Shown here: positions 19,002 through 26,694 of the stretch, in pieces | Layout of the letters: each line of letters starts with the position of its first letter | Numbering within the stretch: position 1 is the stretch's first letter | NCBI RefSeq assembly: GCF_000025525.1 | Contig: NC_013887.1 | Location: 754,729 to 818,728, forward strand | From: Methanocaldococcus sp. FS406-22 | GTDB lineage: Archaea > AGJL01 > Methanococci > Methanococcales > Methanocaldococcaceae | Length of the DNA stretch: 64,000 nt | Reading direction: 5' to 3' | Notes under the pieces: generated by a model | What the model was told of the DNA's origin: nothing | The model's database searches: none | What the model saw: the letters and a program-made list of their open reading frames with translations, nothing else | Program-made: the position numbers and the translations under genes

Positions 19002-19313
19002 CCCTCCCCCAGCAAGTAGTTTAAATTTAACTCTCTTTTCTTCAATTTCTTCTACATGTTCGTGAGCCTCTTTTTCTACAAAATTAGGCAGTATTAAATT
19101 TATGCAGGCAGAATCTTCACATCTAACGATAACTATGGCCCTATCACTGTATATATTGCCTCCACGCATTCCTGCCCTTACAATGTAGCATCCAGGAGGA
19201 AGCTCTACCTCTGCATGGCCGTCTTTTATAACCCAACCTGTAAATACCTCCCCCCAGGCAGTTATATATATGTAAATGCCCAGTTCGTTTAATAACTCTA
19301 CAATTTTTATCTC
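19002..19313 (-). pseudogene. N-terminal part of the transposon-split gene
   Basis: The minus strand is open for 104 codons from a TAA at 19316-19314, reading EIKIVELLNELGIYIYITAWGEVF... through LPPGCYIVRAGMRGGNIYSDRAIVIVRC to VKFKLLAGGG. It meets a stop 1-2 codons into the transposon. The pattern of short strands suggests a beta-sandwich. No good start codon is seen, so the 5' end may also be damaged, possibly by a frameshift near ATGGGTAAGAG (19325). Function is unknown. Its neighbours suggest a link to the protease. Confidence 0.65.
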
Positions 19314-19378
19314 TTACCCATATTGAGTTTTGCCTTTCTCGAAACTGTTTAGTTTTTTGTGAGTATTCGTGAGCAAGC

Positions 19379-19600
19379 TTTATATACTGTAATACTCATA
19401 CGAGTATTTTTGAAGATGACTATCCTCCCGATGAAGTCGATGAGCTAGGCGAGGTGGAGGGAGATAGGATTCCAGTGAGCGTTCGGGGAACTCGTCCTCT
19501 ATGGGCGGGGTAACCCGGGCACTCACTGTCGATAGGGGGATGAAATAGTATGTGTGCTCACAAAAGTACACATGCTATGAATCCCTTTCCCATAATTTCC
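19379..19600 (+). ncRNA. Structured RNA candidate between protease and split gene
   Basis: A GC-rich block in an AT-rich genome with TTTATATA at 19379-19386 placed to start transcription near 19405. Helices: CTAT(C)CTCCC (about 19422-19431) with GGGAGATAG (19459-19467); CAGTGAG (19473-19479) with CTCACTG (19522-19528), enclosing GTTC/GAAC and GGG/CCC hairpins; GGGAT (19537-19541) with ATCCC (19581-19585), enclosing ATAG.ATGTGT (19545-19555) and ACACAT.CTAT (19568-19578). No conserved RNase P, SRP or tRNA motif is seen. The minus strand carries TATATAAA for the split gene. Confidence 0.6.
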
Positions 19601-19637
19601 CCAATTTTTGTTATTAAAAAGATTTAACTCATATGAT

Positions 19638-20678
19638 TTAATAATACTTTTGAGTAGGCTCTAATTCAACTTCCAACGCCATTAAAACATTGTATATGTT
19701 ATTATGAACTGTGATAACTGGAGAACCTGCAAATAGCAAGCCTACAGCTCTTTTGCTCATATCAAGTAGTAAAGAACCAGAATCTCCCCCAGCAGCCATT
19801 CTTGTTGTTATTATTTGATTTTTAAACAAATAACTCACTCCCGGTCCGTACCCCACCATTACTGTTGCGTTAGTAGATAGGATTCTCCCCGTTGTATGTT
19901 GTGTAGTTCTTCCAGTTTTTTGAACCTGTAAGCCAAGCACAGCTTCTCTAACACCAGTAGGAATTCCAATTTTTGCAATATCTGCTTTTATATACTTCAT
20001 ATCCAAAGGTTTAGCTACTGCAGCATCAACTAAATTATATCCTGAAACTAAAGGCACAAATCTCTTTAATCTTGCAATGATATCCATTCTTCCTCCACCA
20101 TCGTATCTTCCAGGTTGCAATATAGGGTCTCCAATGTTTGCATTGTTAGTATTTGCAAGAACGTGATTATTGCTCAATATTAAAAAATCATGGTCTCTTT
20201 TATCTTGAACTATGCATCCAAAAGTTCCTGCAGTTATTTTATAATGCCCTATACTACACCCTGGAAAAGCTGGTCTATATCTCCCTTTATATGTAAGGGC
20301 CTCTATTTTGCCAGTAGCAATTACATCTGTTCTGATGCCATTTATTTCTTTAGGGATAATTTCATACTGTGAAAGCTGAGTTTCTGATATTTTCTTCTCA
20401 ACCAATACCTGTATGCACAGTTCTGGAACAACCTTTCCAGCTTTAACTCTGTATCCAGTAGCTACCCCTACAACATTTGGATACTCGAGGATTTCTTCAT
20501 CTACTTCTTCACGAATCTCTTCAATTTTAGCAATTTTTTCTATTTCACTTTCCTCTAATTCAGGTTCTTCAGGGAGTTCTCTTGAAGCTTTTTCTTTAAA
20601 AAAAGTTTCAAATTCTACTGCAATTTTCTTTGCTTCTTCTGTTAATTCAAAAAATTCTTCTTTAAGCTTTTTTATCAC
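19638..20678 (-). CDS. Trypsin-like (S1 fold) serine protease with pro-region
   Basis: 346 residues. Residues 1-60 are a charged, probably coiled-coil segment without signal peptide. Residues 62-126 form a domain shared with the 69-aa neighbour at 17016-17225. The protease domain follows from about residue 140: LSNNHVLA (His172), GYNLVDAAVAKP (Asp218) and AAGGDSGSLLLD (Ser300) supply a plausible catalytic triad and oxyanion motif. It is likely cytoplasmic. Substrates are unknown; the compact island with a pro-domain-like protein suggests a regulated protease module. GGGTGAGAGT precedes the ATG. Confidence 0.85.
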   Translation of the reverse strand: MIKKLKEEFFELTEEAKKIAVEFETFFKEKASRELPEEPELEESEIEKIAKIEEIREEVDEEILEYPNVVGVATGYRVKAGKVVPELCIQVLVEKKISETQLSQYEIIPKEINGIRTDVIATGKIEALTYKGRYRPAFPGCSIGHYKITAGTFGCIVQDKRDHDFLILSNNHVLANTNNANIGDPILQPGRYDGGGRMDIIARLKRFVPLVSGYNLVDAAVAKPLDMKYIKADIAKIGIPTGVREAVLGLQVQKTGRTTQHTTGRILSTNATVMVGYGPGVSYLFKNQIITTRMAAGGDSGSLLLDMSKRAVGLLFAGSPVITVHNNIYNVLMALEVELEPTQKYY

Positions 20679-20851
20679 ACTCTCACCCCAATACGTACAG
20701 TAATTATTGTAAATATTTCTTTATTTAAAAATTATGAATTATAAACATGTAAATTAAACATGATGTTATAAACCTCTATTAAAATAATACCAAAATATTG
20801 AAATTAATAAATATAATGTAAAAATAAAAAAGAAAAGAGATATTCAGAATT

Positions 20852-21883
20852 TTACTGAATACCCATAGCTTTATTTGTCTTTTCAATTGATTTGAAGTTA
20901 TCTTCCTCCATCTGAAGCATAGCTCTTATACAATCAATATTTTCAGGTATTACAATACTTTCTTGATGGACTGCCTGCATTAGGAATATTTCATTCTCTA
21001 AAACGTTAATGCTTTCTTCCCAGACAACAAGCTCATTTATGTCATACCTTAATCTACCTAAATCCCTTCCATATTCTATTATCTTGGCTGTTGAACTAAA
21101 CCCTTCTTCAGCTTTAACAGTTATAATCCTTGGAGTTTTCTTGATAGCTTCTAAAACATCATCTTTACCAATATTTCCTTCAATCTCTACCATTAAAGTG
21201 TGCATATGCATTAATGTTGTTGGAACTATAACTGCTGATGTTAAGATTTTTCCTTCAAATTCTGGGACAACTGAAACAACGTCAGGACCGTGATGGGAAG
21301 GAACTGTAACTGGATTTGGAGTTATGGCATTTACTGGCCCTGTTTTGTCATCATTTGGGTCAGCTGCCCTTCTTACTAATACGATTCTTGCCTTCTTTAT
21401 CTCTGCAACTGAGTTTATAGCATATAAAATTCTGCATAAACCTGTTGTGTTACATGAAACAACTCTTACGTAATCTTTTCCATAACATCTGTTATAACTC
21501 CACAAAGCGTTGAAGTTGTCTTCAACATCTTTTGCTTTCTCTCCCCCTTGCAATATAGCTTTAACTTTGTGAGGTTTGTAGATGTTTTCTAAGTTTTGTT
21601 TTCCGATTTTCTTAGGAGCTCCATCAACAACAATATCTGCTTCTTCTATAATATCCAATACTGTCCCCTCCACTGGAATTCCCGCATCTTCAAATAATTT
21701 AACTCTCTCTTTATCTGGAATGGCAACAAACAATTTGTATCCTTTCTCAACAGCTAATCTTGCTTCAAAATCTGGTTTTGTCTTTGTAACCCCTATAACT
21801 TCCATATCATCCTGCATTGAAACTGCATCAGCTACTCTCTTCCCAATTGAACCATATCCATTTATTAATACTTTTGCTGGCAT
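20852..21883 (-). CDS. gap: Archaeal glyceraldehyde-3-phosphate dehydrogenase
   Basis: 343 residues from the ATG at 21883, preceded by GGGTGAAT; a GTG-type start four codons earlier is less likely. [17 protein letters not shown] is the NAD(P)-binding glycine motif and [13 protein letters not shown] carries the catalytic Cys. [15 protein letters not shown] is the archaeal-specific histidine region. It acts with the triosephosphate isomerase above in gluconeogenesis. It is not close to bacterial GapA. Confidence 0.96.
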   Translation of the reverse strand: MPAKVLINGYGSIGKRVADAVSMQDDMEVIGVTKTKPDFEARLAVEKGYKLFVAIPDKERVKLFEDAGIPVEGTVLDIIEEADIVVDGAPKKIGKQNLENIYKPHKVKAILQGGEKAKDVEDNFNALWSYNRCYGKDYVRVVSCNTTGLCRILYAINSVAEIKKARIVLVRRAADPNDDKTGPVNAITPNPVTVPSHHGPDVVSVVPEFEGKILTSAVIVPTTLMHMHTLMVEIEGNIGKDDVLEAIKKTPRIITVKAEEGFSSTAKIIEYGRDLGRLRYDINELVVWEESINVLENEIFLMQAVHQESIVIPENIDCIRAMLQMEEDNFKSIEKTNKAMGIQ

Positions 21884-22049
21884 AGATTCACCCACTTTTA
21901 TGGTTTAATCCTATATAAATTAGATTTGAGTTTGAGATATAAATATTTATGGCAACTTTATTATCTGCAAAATTCATAAAAAATTATAAAAATAATTGGT
22001 TTTATTTAATAGCTAAAAAGCTTATATTTAAATATTTGCTCTATTTTGA

Positions 22050-22376
22050 TTAATCATACTCTCTCCATGTATGCCCACATTTCTTACACTTGTAGAATCT
22101 TGTTTCTGGTTCATCAGCACATCTTGTCTGTTGTAGCCACCAGTAAGCTTCATTATGCCCACATTTTGGACATTCAATTCTTGTTGTAGGCAGTGTCTCT
22201 AAGCCCTCACTTTCAATAACTGTAATTTTTTCTTTTTTATTTTCTAAGTGTTCCTTGTATTCATACTCTTTACTTCCTTCAGCTGTTGTTTCTTCTTCAT
22301 AACCACAAACAACACATCTCAATTTTCCATCCTTTGGTAGCATTAAGTTGTTGCATTTTGGGCAAAACTTAACCAT
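22050..22376 (-). CDS. tfs: Transcription factor S (TFIIS-like cleavage factor)
   Basis: 108 residues from the ATG after GAGGTGG. The N-terminal zinc ribbon has CPKCNNLM ... CVVCGYEE. The C-terminal TFIIS-type ribbon has CPKCGHNEAYWWLQQTRCADEPETRFYKCKKCGHTWREY. The DE pair in RCADEPET is the acidic tip that stimulates RNA cleavage by backtracked RNA polymerase; the more common Ser of RSADE is Cys here. The start overlaps the nudF end by 8 bp. Confidence 0.95.
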   Translation of the reverse strand: MVKFCPKCNNLMLPKDGKLRCVVCGYEEETTAEGSKEYEYKEHLENKKEKITVIESEGLETLPTTRIECPKCGHNEAYWWLQQTRCADEPETRFYKCKKCGHTWREYD

Positions 22377-22878
22377 TCTTCCACCTCGTATAATCTTCAA
22401 TTATTTTTTTATGGTCAAAGGCTAATTTTGGCAGATTATTTAAATCAAAAAACTTAGCCTCTTTTGCATCATCTCCTGCTTTTAACTCTCCTCCTATAAC
22501 ATCTAAGATGAATACAATTGAGATAACATGCCCTCTCGGGTCTCTATCTGGGGATGAATAAACTCCCAATAAGCTTTTTACCTTTGTTATTAACCCAGTT
22601 TCTTCCCTAATTTCTCTAACAACTGCCTCTTCAACAGTTTCTCCACATTCAACAAATCCTCCCGGAAGGGCAAAACATTCCTTAAATGGATTGTTTTTTC
22701 TTTTTATTAGGAGGATTTTATTGTCTTTTTCAATAATTCCATCAACAGCAATTGCTGGATGAAGATATAGCCTATATTTTTTTAAATCTCTCTTTTTTAT
22801 GATTTTTTTAGAGTATCTCTTTCCAAACAAATTTAGGGCAAATATTTTTCCACTTATGCAGAAACATTTTTTAGACAT
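22369..22878 (-). CDS. nudF: ADP-ribose pyrophosphatase (Nudix)
   Basis: 169 residues from the ATG at 22878 after GTGAGAGC, the known length of the M. jannaschii enzyme. The Nudix box is complete: GGFVECGETVEEAVVREIREETGL (about residues 71-94). Downstream residues SSPDRDPRGHVISIVF match the ADP-ribose-specific subgroup. It hydrolyses ADP-ribose to AMP and ribose 5-phosphate. It is coupled to the downstream TFS gene by overlap. Confidence 0.93.
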   Translation of the reverse strand: MSKKCFCISGKIFALNLFGKRYSKKIIKKRDLKKYRLYLHPAIAVDGIIEKDNKILLIKRKNNPFKECFALPGGFVECGETVEEAVVREIREETGLITKVKSLLGVYSSPDRDPRGHVISIVFILDVIGGELKAGDDAKEAKFFDLNNLPKLAFDHKKIIEDYTRWKNG

Positions 22879-22943
22879 GCTCTCACTTATATATAAAAAC
22901 TTCATTATAATATATGGGAAGATATTTAAAATTTGTGGTGCTT

Positions 22944-23489
22944 ATGAAGGATGAAATAGAAGTTATAGGTTTTGATGATGCCCCCTTTAATAGAACAGAT
23001 AAAGAGTGTATTTTGATAGGTACATATATGAGAGGGAATAGAATAATAGATGGCATTTATTTTAGAAAATTTAAGAAGGACGGGATGGATGTTACAGAGA
23101 AGATAATAGGTATCATTAAAGAAAAGCATTATAAAAAAATAAAAGCAATTTTTTTATCTGGAATAACTTTTGGGGGATTTAATATAGCTGATTTATGGGA
23201 AATAAATAGAGAGACTAAAAAACCAGTTATCGTTGTTATTGATAAGTATCCAAATAAAGAGAAGATGTTTTCAGCTCTTAAAAAATACTTTGATGATGCA
23301 GATGAAAGAATAAAGCTTATAAACAGCTTTCCAGAACCAGAGAAAATAGATAATATTTATATTCAGTATGTTGGAACTAATAGGGATTTTGTTGAGAATA
23401 TTATTGAAAAAACAAAACTTAAAAGTAAAATTCCAGAGTGTTTGAGAATATCTCATTTAATTGGTAGAGGATTTTTAGGATTGAAGTAA
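22944..23489 (+). CDS. UPF0215/DUF99 family protein
   Basis: 181 residues from the ATG at 22944 (GTGGTGCTT upstream); in-frame ATG codons further up lack ribosome binding sites. IEVIGFDDAPFNR and IFLSGITFGGFNIADLWEINRETKKPVIVVID are the hallmark DUF99 segments, a fold likened to endonuclease V. No activity is known for the family. It is divergent from nudF. Confidence 0.8.
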   Translation: MKDEIEVIGFDDAPFNRTDKECILIGTYMRGNRIIDGIYFRKFKKDGMDVTEKIIGIIKEKHYKKIKAIFLSGITFGGFNIADLWEINRETKKPVIVVIDKYPNKEKMFSALKKYFDDADERIKLINSFPEPEKIDNIYIQYVGTNRDFVENIIEKTKLKSKIPECLRISHLIGRGFLGLK

Positions 23490-23500
23490 AATAATTTGAA

Positions 23501-23591
23501 TAGGACTTTCACATTTTTTATATATAATTTGGAACTTAGATGCTAAAGACATCAGTTTTCCTTAAAAAATTTTATTCCTGTGAAAGTCCTA
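23501..23591. mobile_element. 91-bp MITE with 13-bp terminal inverted repeats
   Basis: TAGGACTTTCACA (23501-23513) is mirrored by TGTGAAAGTCCTA (23579-23591). TTGAA flanks both sides and fits a 5-bp target duplication. The 65-bp interior is AT-rich and non-coding. A lone copy of the end (TAGGACTTTCGCA) lies at 34068-34080, so a DNA transposon with these ends has been active in this genome. Confidence 0.7.
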
Positions 23592-23653
23592 TTGAATATT
23601 CAGTGACTGTAGTCATTTGGAGCTTGGCCTTATATGAAAATAGATTATAAAAT

Positions 23654-24586
23654 TTATTCAAAGAGTTCAAATGCTCTCTTATAACATTCTAAAGCATCCT
23701 CAATTTTTCCTAATTTTTCAAGAGCTACTGCTTTACCATGCCAAGCATATACATTAGTAGGACTAATTTCTAATACTTTATCAAACCACTCTAATGCCTT
23801 TTTATATTTCCCTAATTTGTTTAGAACAATCCCATAATAAACGTAAAGTAATGAGCTATTAGGATTTAATTTTAATGCTTTTTCGATGTATTCTTTGGCT
23901 TCGGTTATTCTTCCAAGGAAAATTAAAATTTGTATAACATACAGTAATGCACGAATATCTTTTTCATTTTTCTGAATTATCTTTTCAAAGCATTCTAATG
24001 CCTCCCTAAACTTTCCAAGTTCAAATAATATTTCTCCTTTATATAGTAAGGAAAGATAATCTTTAGGGTTCACTTCTAAAGCTTTTTCAAAACATTCTAA
24101 CGCTTCCTTGAGTTTTCCTTCACTATATAGTATTTCTCCTTTTTCAGCCCAAGCAATAGCTGATTTTGGATAATCTTCGAACATAGTTTCAAGGATTTTT
24201 AATGCTTCGTCAAACTCTCCAAGTCGCATTAATATAGTAGCGGTTATACATTTAGCACCTATATTAGATTCTTGTTTATCTAATTCTAATAATTTTAAAA
24301 ATACTTCTTTTGATTCTTTTAATCTACCCAAACTCATTAATAAAACTCCTTTTAAAAAATATGCTCTACTATAGTCTGGTTTTAATTTTAATGCCTTATC
24401 TAAACATTCTAATGCCTCGTCATACCTTCCTAATGATTTTAATAATCTTCCTTTTCTTACGTAAAAATCTGGAGTTTTTTTAATCTTTAAAAGTTCATCC
24501 AGTATAGAAATAGCCTTTTCATAATCTTTTTTTCTAGCAACTTCTAAATATTTCTTCCATAAATTGTTTTTATCGTTGGTTTCCAT
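23654..24586 (-). CDS. Tetratricopeptide repeat protein
   Basis: 310 residues composed almost wholly of TPR units about 34 residues apart: YVRKGRLLKSLGRYDEALECLDKALKLKPDYS, AYFLKGVLLMSLGRLKESKEVF, AWAEKGEILYSEGKLKEALECFEKALEVNPKD and so on, about eight in total. No signal peptide or catalytic domain is present. It should be a cytoplasmic scaffold of unknown partner. M. jannaschii has several similar TPR proteins. Confidence 0.85.
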   Translation of the reverse strand: METNDKNNLWKKYLEVARKKDYEKAISILDELLKIKKTPDFYVRKGRLLKSLGRYDEALECLDKALKLKPDYSRAYFLKGVLLMSLGRLKESKEVFLKLLELDKQESNIGAKCITATILMRLGEFDEALKILETMFEDYPKSAIAWAEKGEILYSEGKLKEALECFEKALEVNPKDYLSLLYKGEILFELGKFREALECFEKIIQKNEKDIRALLYVIQILIFLGRITEAKEYIEKALKLNPNSSLLYVYYGIVLNKLGKYKKALEWFDKVLEISPTNVYAWHGKAVALEKLGKIEDALECYKRAFELFE

Positions 24587-24750
24587 AAGAATCCCTCATT
24601 TATGAATAATAAAAATATATAAATTATTGCCATAAAAATTATTACTTATATTGTGATATTTATTATTTAAATTTAGTTATTAACCACCTTAAAAGCTTTC
24701 TTATTCTTTAAAATATTCAATAACCTATGTAAAAACATGTTTTAATTATT

Positions 24751-26106
24751 TTATAACTTCACAAAATTGTTTAAGCAATAGATATATTTCCTCCTATTAA
24801 ATTTCTCTTTTATCAAACCGCAGAATATCAATTTATGCAATTCATTGTAAAACTCTTTTGGTGAAATGCCATGTTCTTTAGCAATCTCTAAAAATCTCCC
24901 TTTTCCAGTAATTGTTCCATATTCCTTTAAAATATCAATTAACTTACTCTCAACCTTAACATCTAACTCTTTTAAGATTTTATTTATCCTATCTTTCACG
25001 TTGTTCTCTTTAAGCTCTTTGATTTTTTCTTTTGGTGCATATATTGATATATTCCACAACCTCATCTCAGACGGTTTTAAACTCTGAGCCAACGGAGAAA
25101 CTTCATCTAATCTCTTAACACCATCATCTAAGATTATATAGACGTTATGCTCCTCCATCTTAGGAATTGGATAAATATCAATAAATATATCGCATCCAAA
25201 TTCTTCATAAAACCTACTTTCTAATGATAATACTTGTTTTTCGTCTAAATTAACAAAAATCCATTTCTCTATTGGGTTTAAATCAAAATAGCCATAGGTT
25301 ATGAGATTTTTATAAAGATTTCTTCTGTCTATTCTCTCCATTAGATAGTTTTCAGATATCCTCAAAAATGAAACAAGTGCAATATCATCCATAATAGCTA
25401 AATCTTTTATATCTAAATTTTTCTCCTGTATTTCTTTTATTACTGCCCTTTTTATCATAGTATCTGCTATTCTAACCGTTGGATGCATATAGACAGCTGA
25501 ATACATCTGATGCCTCGCAACCAATAGCGATTCAATTGCCTGAATTCCTTTCTTTAGTATCCCTATCTTAATCTTCCCAAAACTCTCAAAGGTTGTTATG
25601 CTCCTCAAAATTCTTGGTAAATCAATCATTCCATAAGCTGTTCCTGTGTGATAGCTGTCTCTCAACAAATAATCCATTCTATCAGCATCAACATCTCCAG
25701 AAATTATTTTCCCTTCTAAATTTTTCCTATTTAAGGTTTTAATTATCTCACTTTTTGAAAAATTATCCAAATCCATGTGCTTAATTTTCTTTCTGCCAAA
25801 AGATTCATGGCTGTAGCCGCAAATCTCCAATGTGTGAGAAAATGGAGGATGTCCAATATCGTGTAATAAAGCAGAGACTCTTGTAAGCTCAATATCTGCA
25901 TCAATCTTTTCTGCTATCTTTGATGCAATAAACATTGTTCCTAAGGAATGTTCAAACCTTGTATGATTTGCTGATGGATAAACTAAATATGTTAAACCAG
26001 TCTGTTTAATATTTCTCAATCTTTGAAATTCCTCACTATCAATAATCTCCAGCTCTTTTTCGTCTAAATATATATCTTTGTGGATAGAGTCTCTAATAAC
26101 TTTCAT
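24751..26106 (-). CDS. HD-domain phosphohydrolase (dNTPase/SAMHD1-like)
   Basis: 451 residues. Key motifs are NHTRFEHSLGTMFIASKI (first His), ALLHDIGHPPFSHTLE (HD pair) and SGDVDADRMDYLLRDSYHTGTAYG (last Asp). This order is typical of the YdhJ/SAMHD1-like HD family, which hydrolyses nucleotides such as dGTP. The C-terminal 70 residues contain a winged-helix-like segment (LIDILKEYGTITGKGRFLEIAKEHGISPKEF). Physiological substrate is not determinable here. Confidence 0.85.
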   Translation of the reverse strand: MKVIRDSIHKDIYLDEKELEIIDSEEFQRLRNIKQTGLTYLVYPSANHTRFEHSLGTMFIASKIAEKIDADIELTRVSALLHDIGHPPFSHTLEICGYSHESFGRKKIKHMDLDNFSKSEIIKTLNRKNLEGKIISGDVDADRMDYLLRDSYHTGTAYGMIDLPRILRSITTFESFGKIKIGILKKGIQAIESLLVARHQMYSAVYMHPTVRIADTMIKRAVIKEIQEKNLDIKDLAIMDDIALVSFLRISENYLMERIDRRNLYKNLITYGYFDLNPIEKWIFVNLDEKQVLSLESRFYEEFGCDIFIDIYPIPKMEEHNVYIILDDGVKRLDEVSPLAQSLKPSEMRLWNISIYAPKEKIKELKENNVKDRINKILKELDVKVESKLIDILKEYGTITGKGRFLEIAKEHGISPKEFYNELHKLIFCGLIKEKFNRRKYIYCLNNFVKL

Positions 26107-26694
26107 CCTCTCCCAGAGTTTTGGTTTTATTTTTGAGCTTCTAAACTTCTAAATCATCTTATTGGAATGGATATTATTAATTTATTTTAGAGGCATGAAT
26201 ATTTGAAAATAGAGATTATATAAAACAGTATTTATACTTTGTGGAAAAATAGGGTTTGGAACAGTTTCTTAGTTTTTGTAGCATACCATAACATATAAAT
26301 ACTTAGTCGTAGCATTATTTTTATATTATGGTCGATGAGGAGGCTCTGCCTTCGAGACTAATGTAATTGTATCTAAATTTGATAAAAGGTTTTATGGGGC
26401 TGTCTCCGTTCAGCCCGAAGTCCAATGAGTCTATAGTTGAGGGAACGGTGTTCCCGATGAAGCTATAGGTTGAGGACAACCCGTTTCCATAGCTTATCGG
26501 TTTGTATAATAAATTATTAAATGCTATGATAAGCTATGGAAATGGGAAACGGTATAATAATATAAAACCCAAAAAGAAGAATTAGTATTAAGAATTTTAT
26601 AGAATTCTTAAATGGGATTTCCATAAAAATAAATAAGAATAAGATTTTTTATTGCAAATTGACATCATTTGAATGTTATAGTTTTTTGCAAAAT
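26107..26694. other. 588-bp intergenic gap containing the deletion derivative
   Basis: Apart from the transposon derivative (26254-26552) this gap is AT-rich, with no gene I can support. The right 140 bp (26553-26694) hold only poly-A/T tracts downstream of the radical SAM gene. Confidence 0.6.
26254..26552 (+). mobile_element. Deletion derivative of the TnpB transposon (MITE-like)
   Basis: 299 bp in plus orientation. The first about 80 bp match the left end and tnpB leader of the 17.5-19.0 kb element (TTTCTTAGTTTTTGTAGCAT, ATATAAATACTTA). The sequence then jumps to the tnpB 3' end at GTCGATGAG.AGGCTCTGCC, with a further small deletion. The last about 150 bp, from AGTCCAATGAG to GGGAAACGG, are highly similar to the full element, including GGGAACGGTGTTCCC and the long right-end inverted repeat. 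No protein is encoded. It has kept precisely the region expected to encode the guide RNA scaffold. Confidence 0.8.

Noticed and set aside
19379-19600. RNase P RNA or SRP RNA at 19.4 kb
   Set aside because: I could not find the conserved P4/CR-I and CR-V sequences of RNase P RNA or the SRP54-binding domain sequence.
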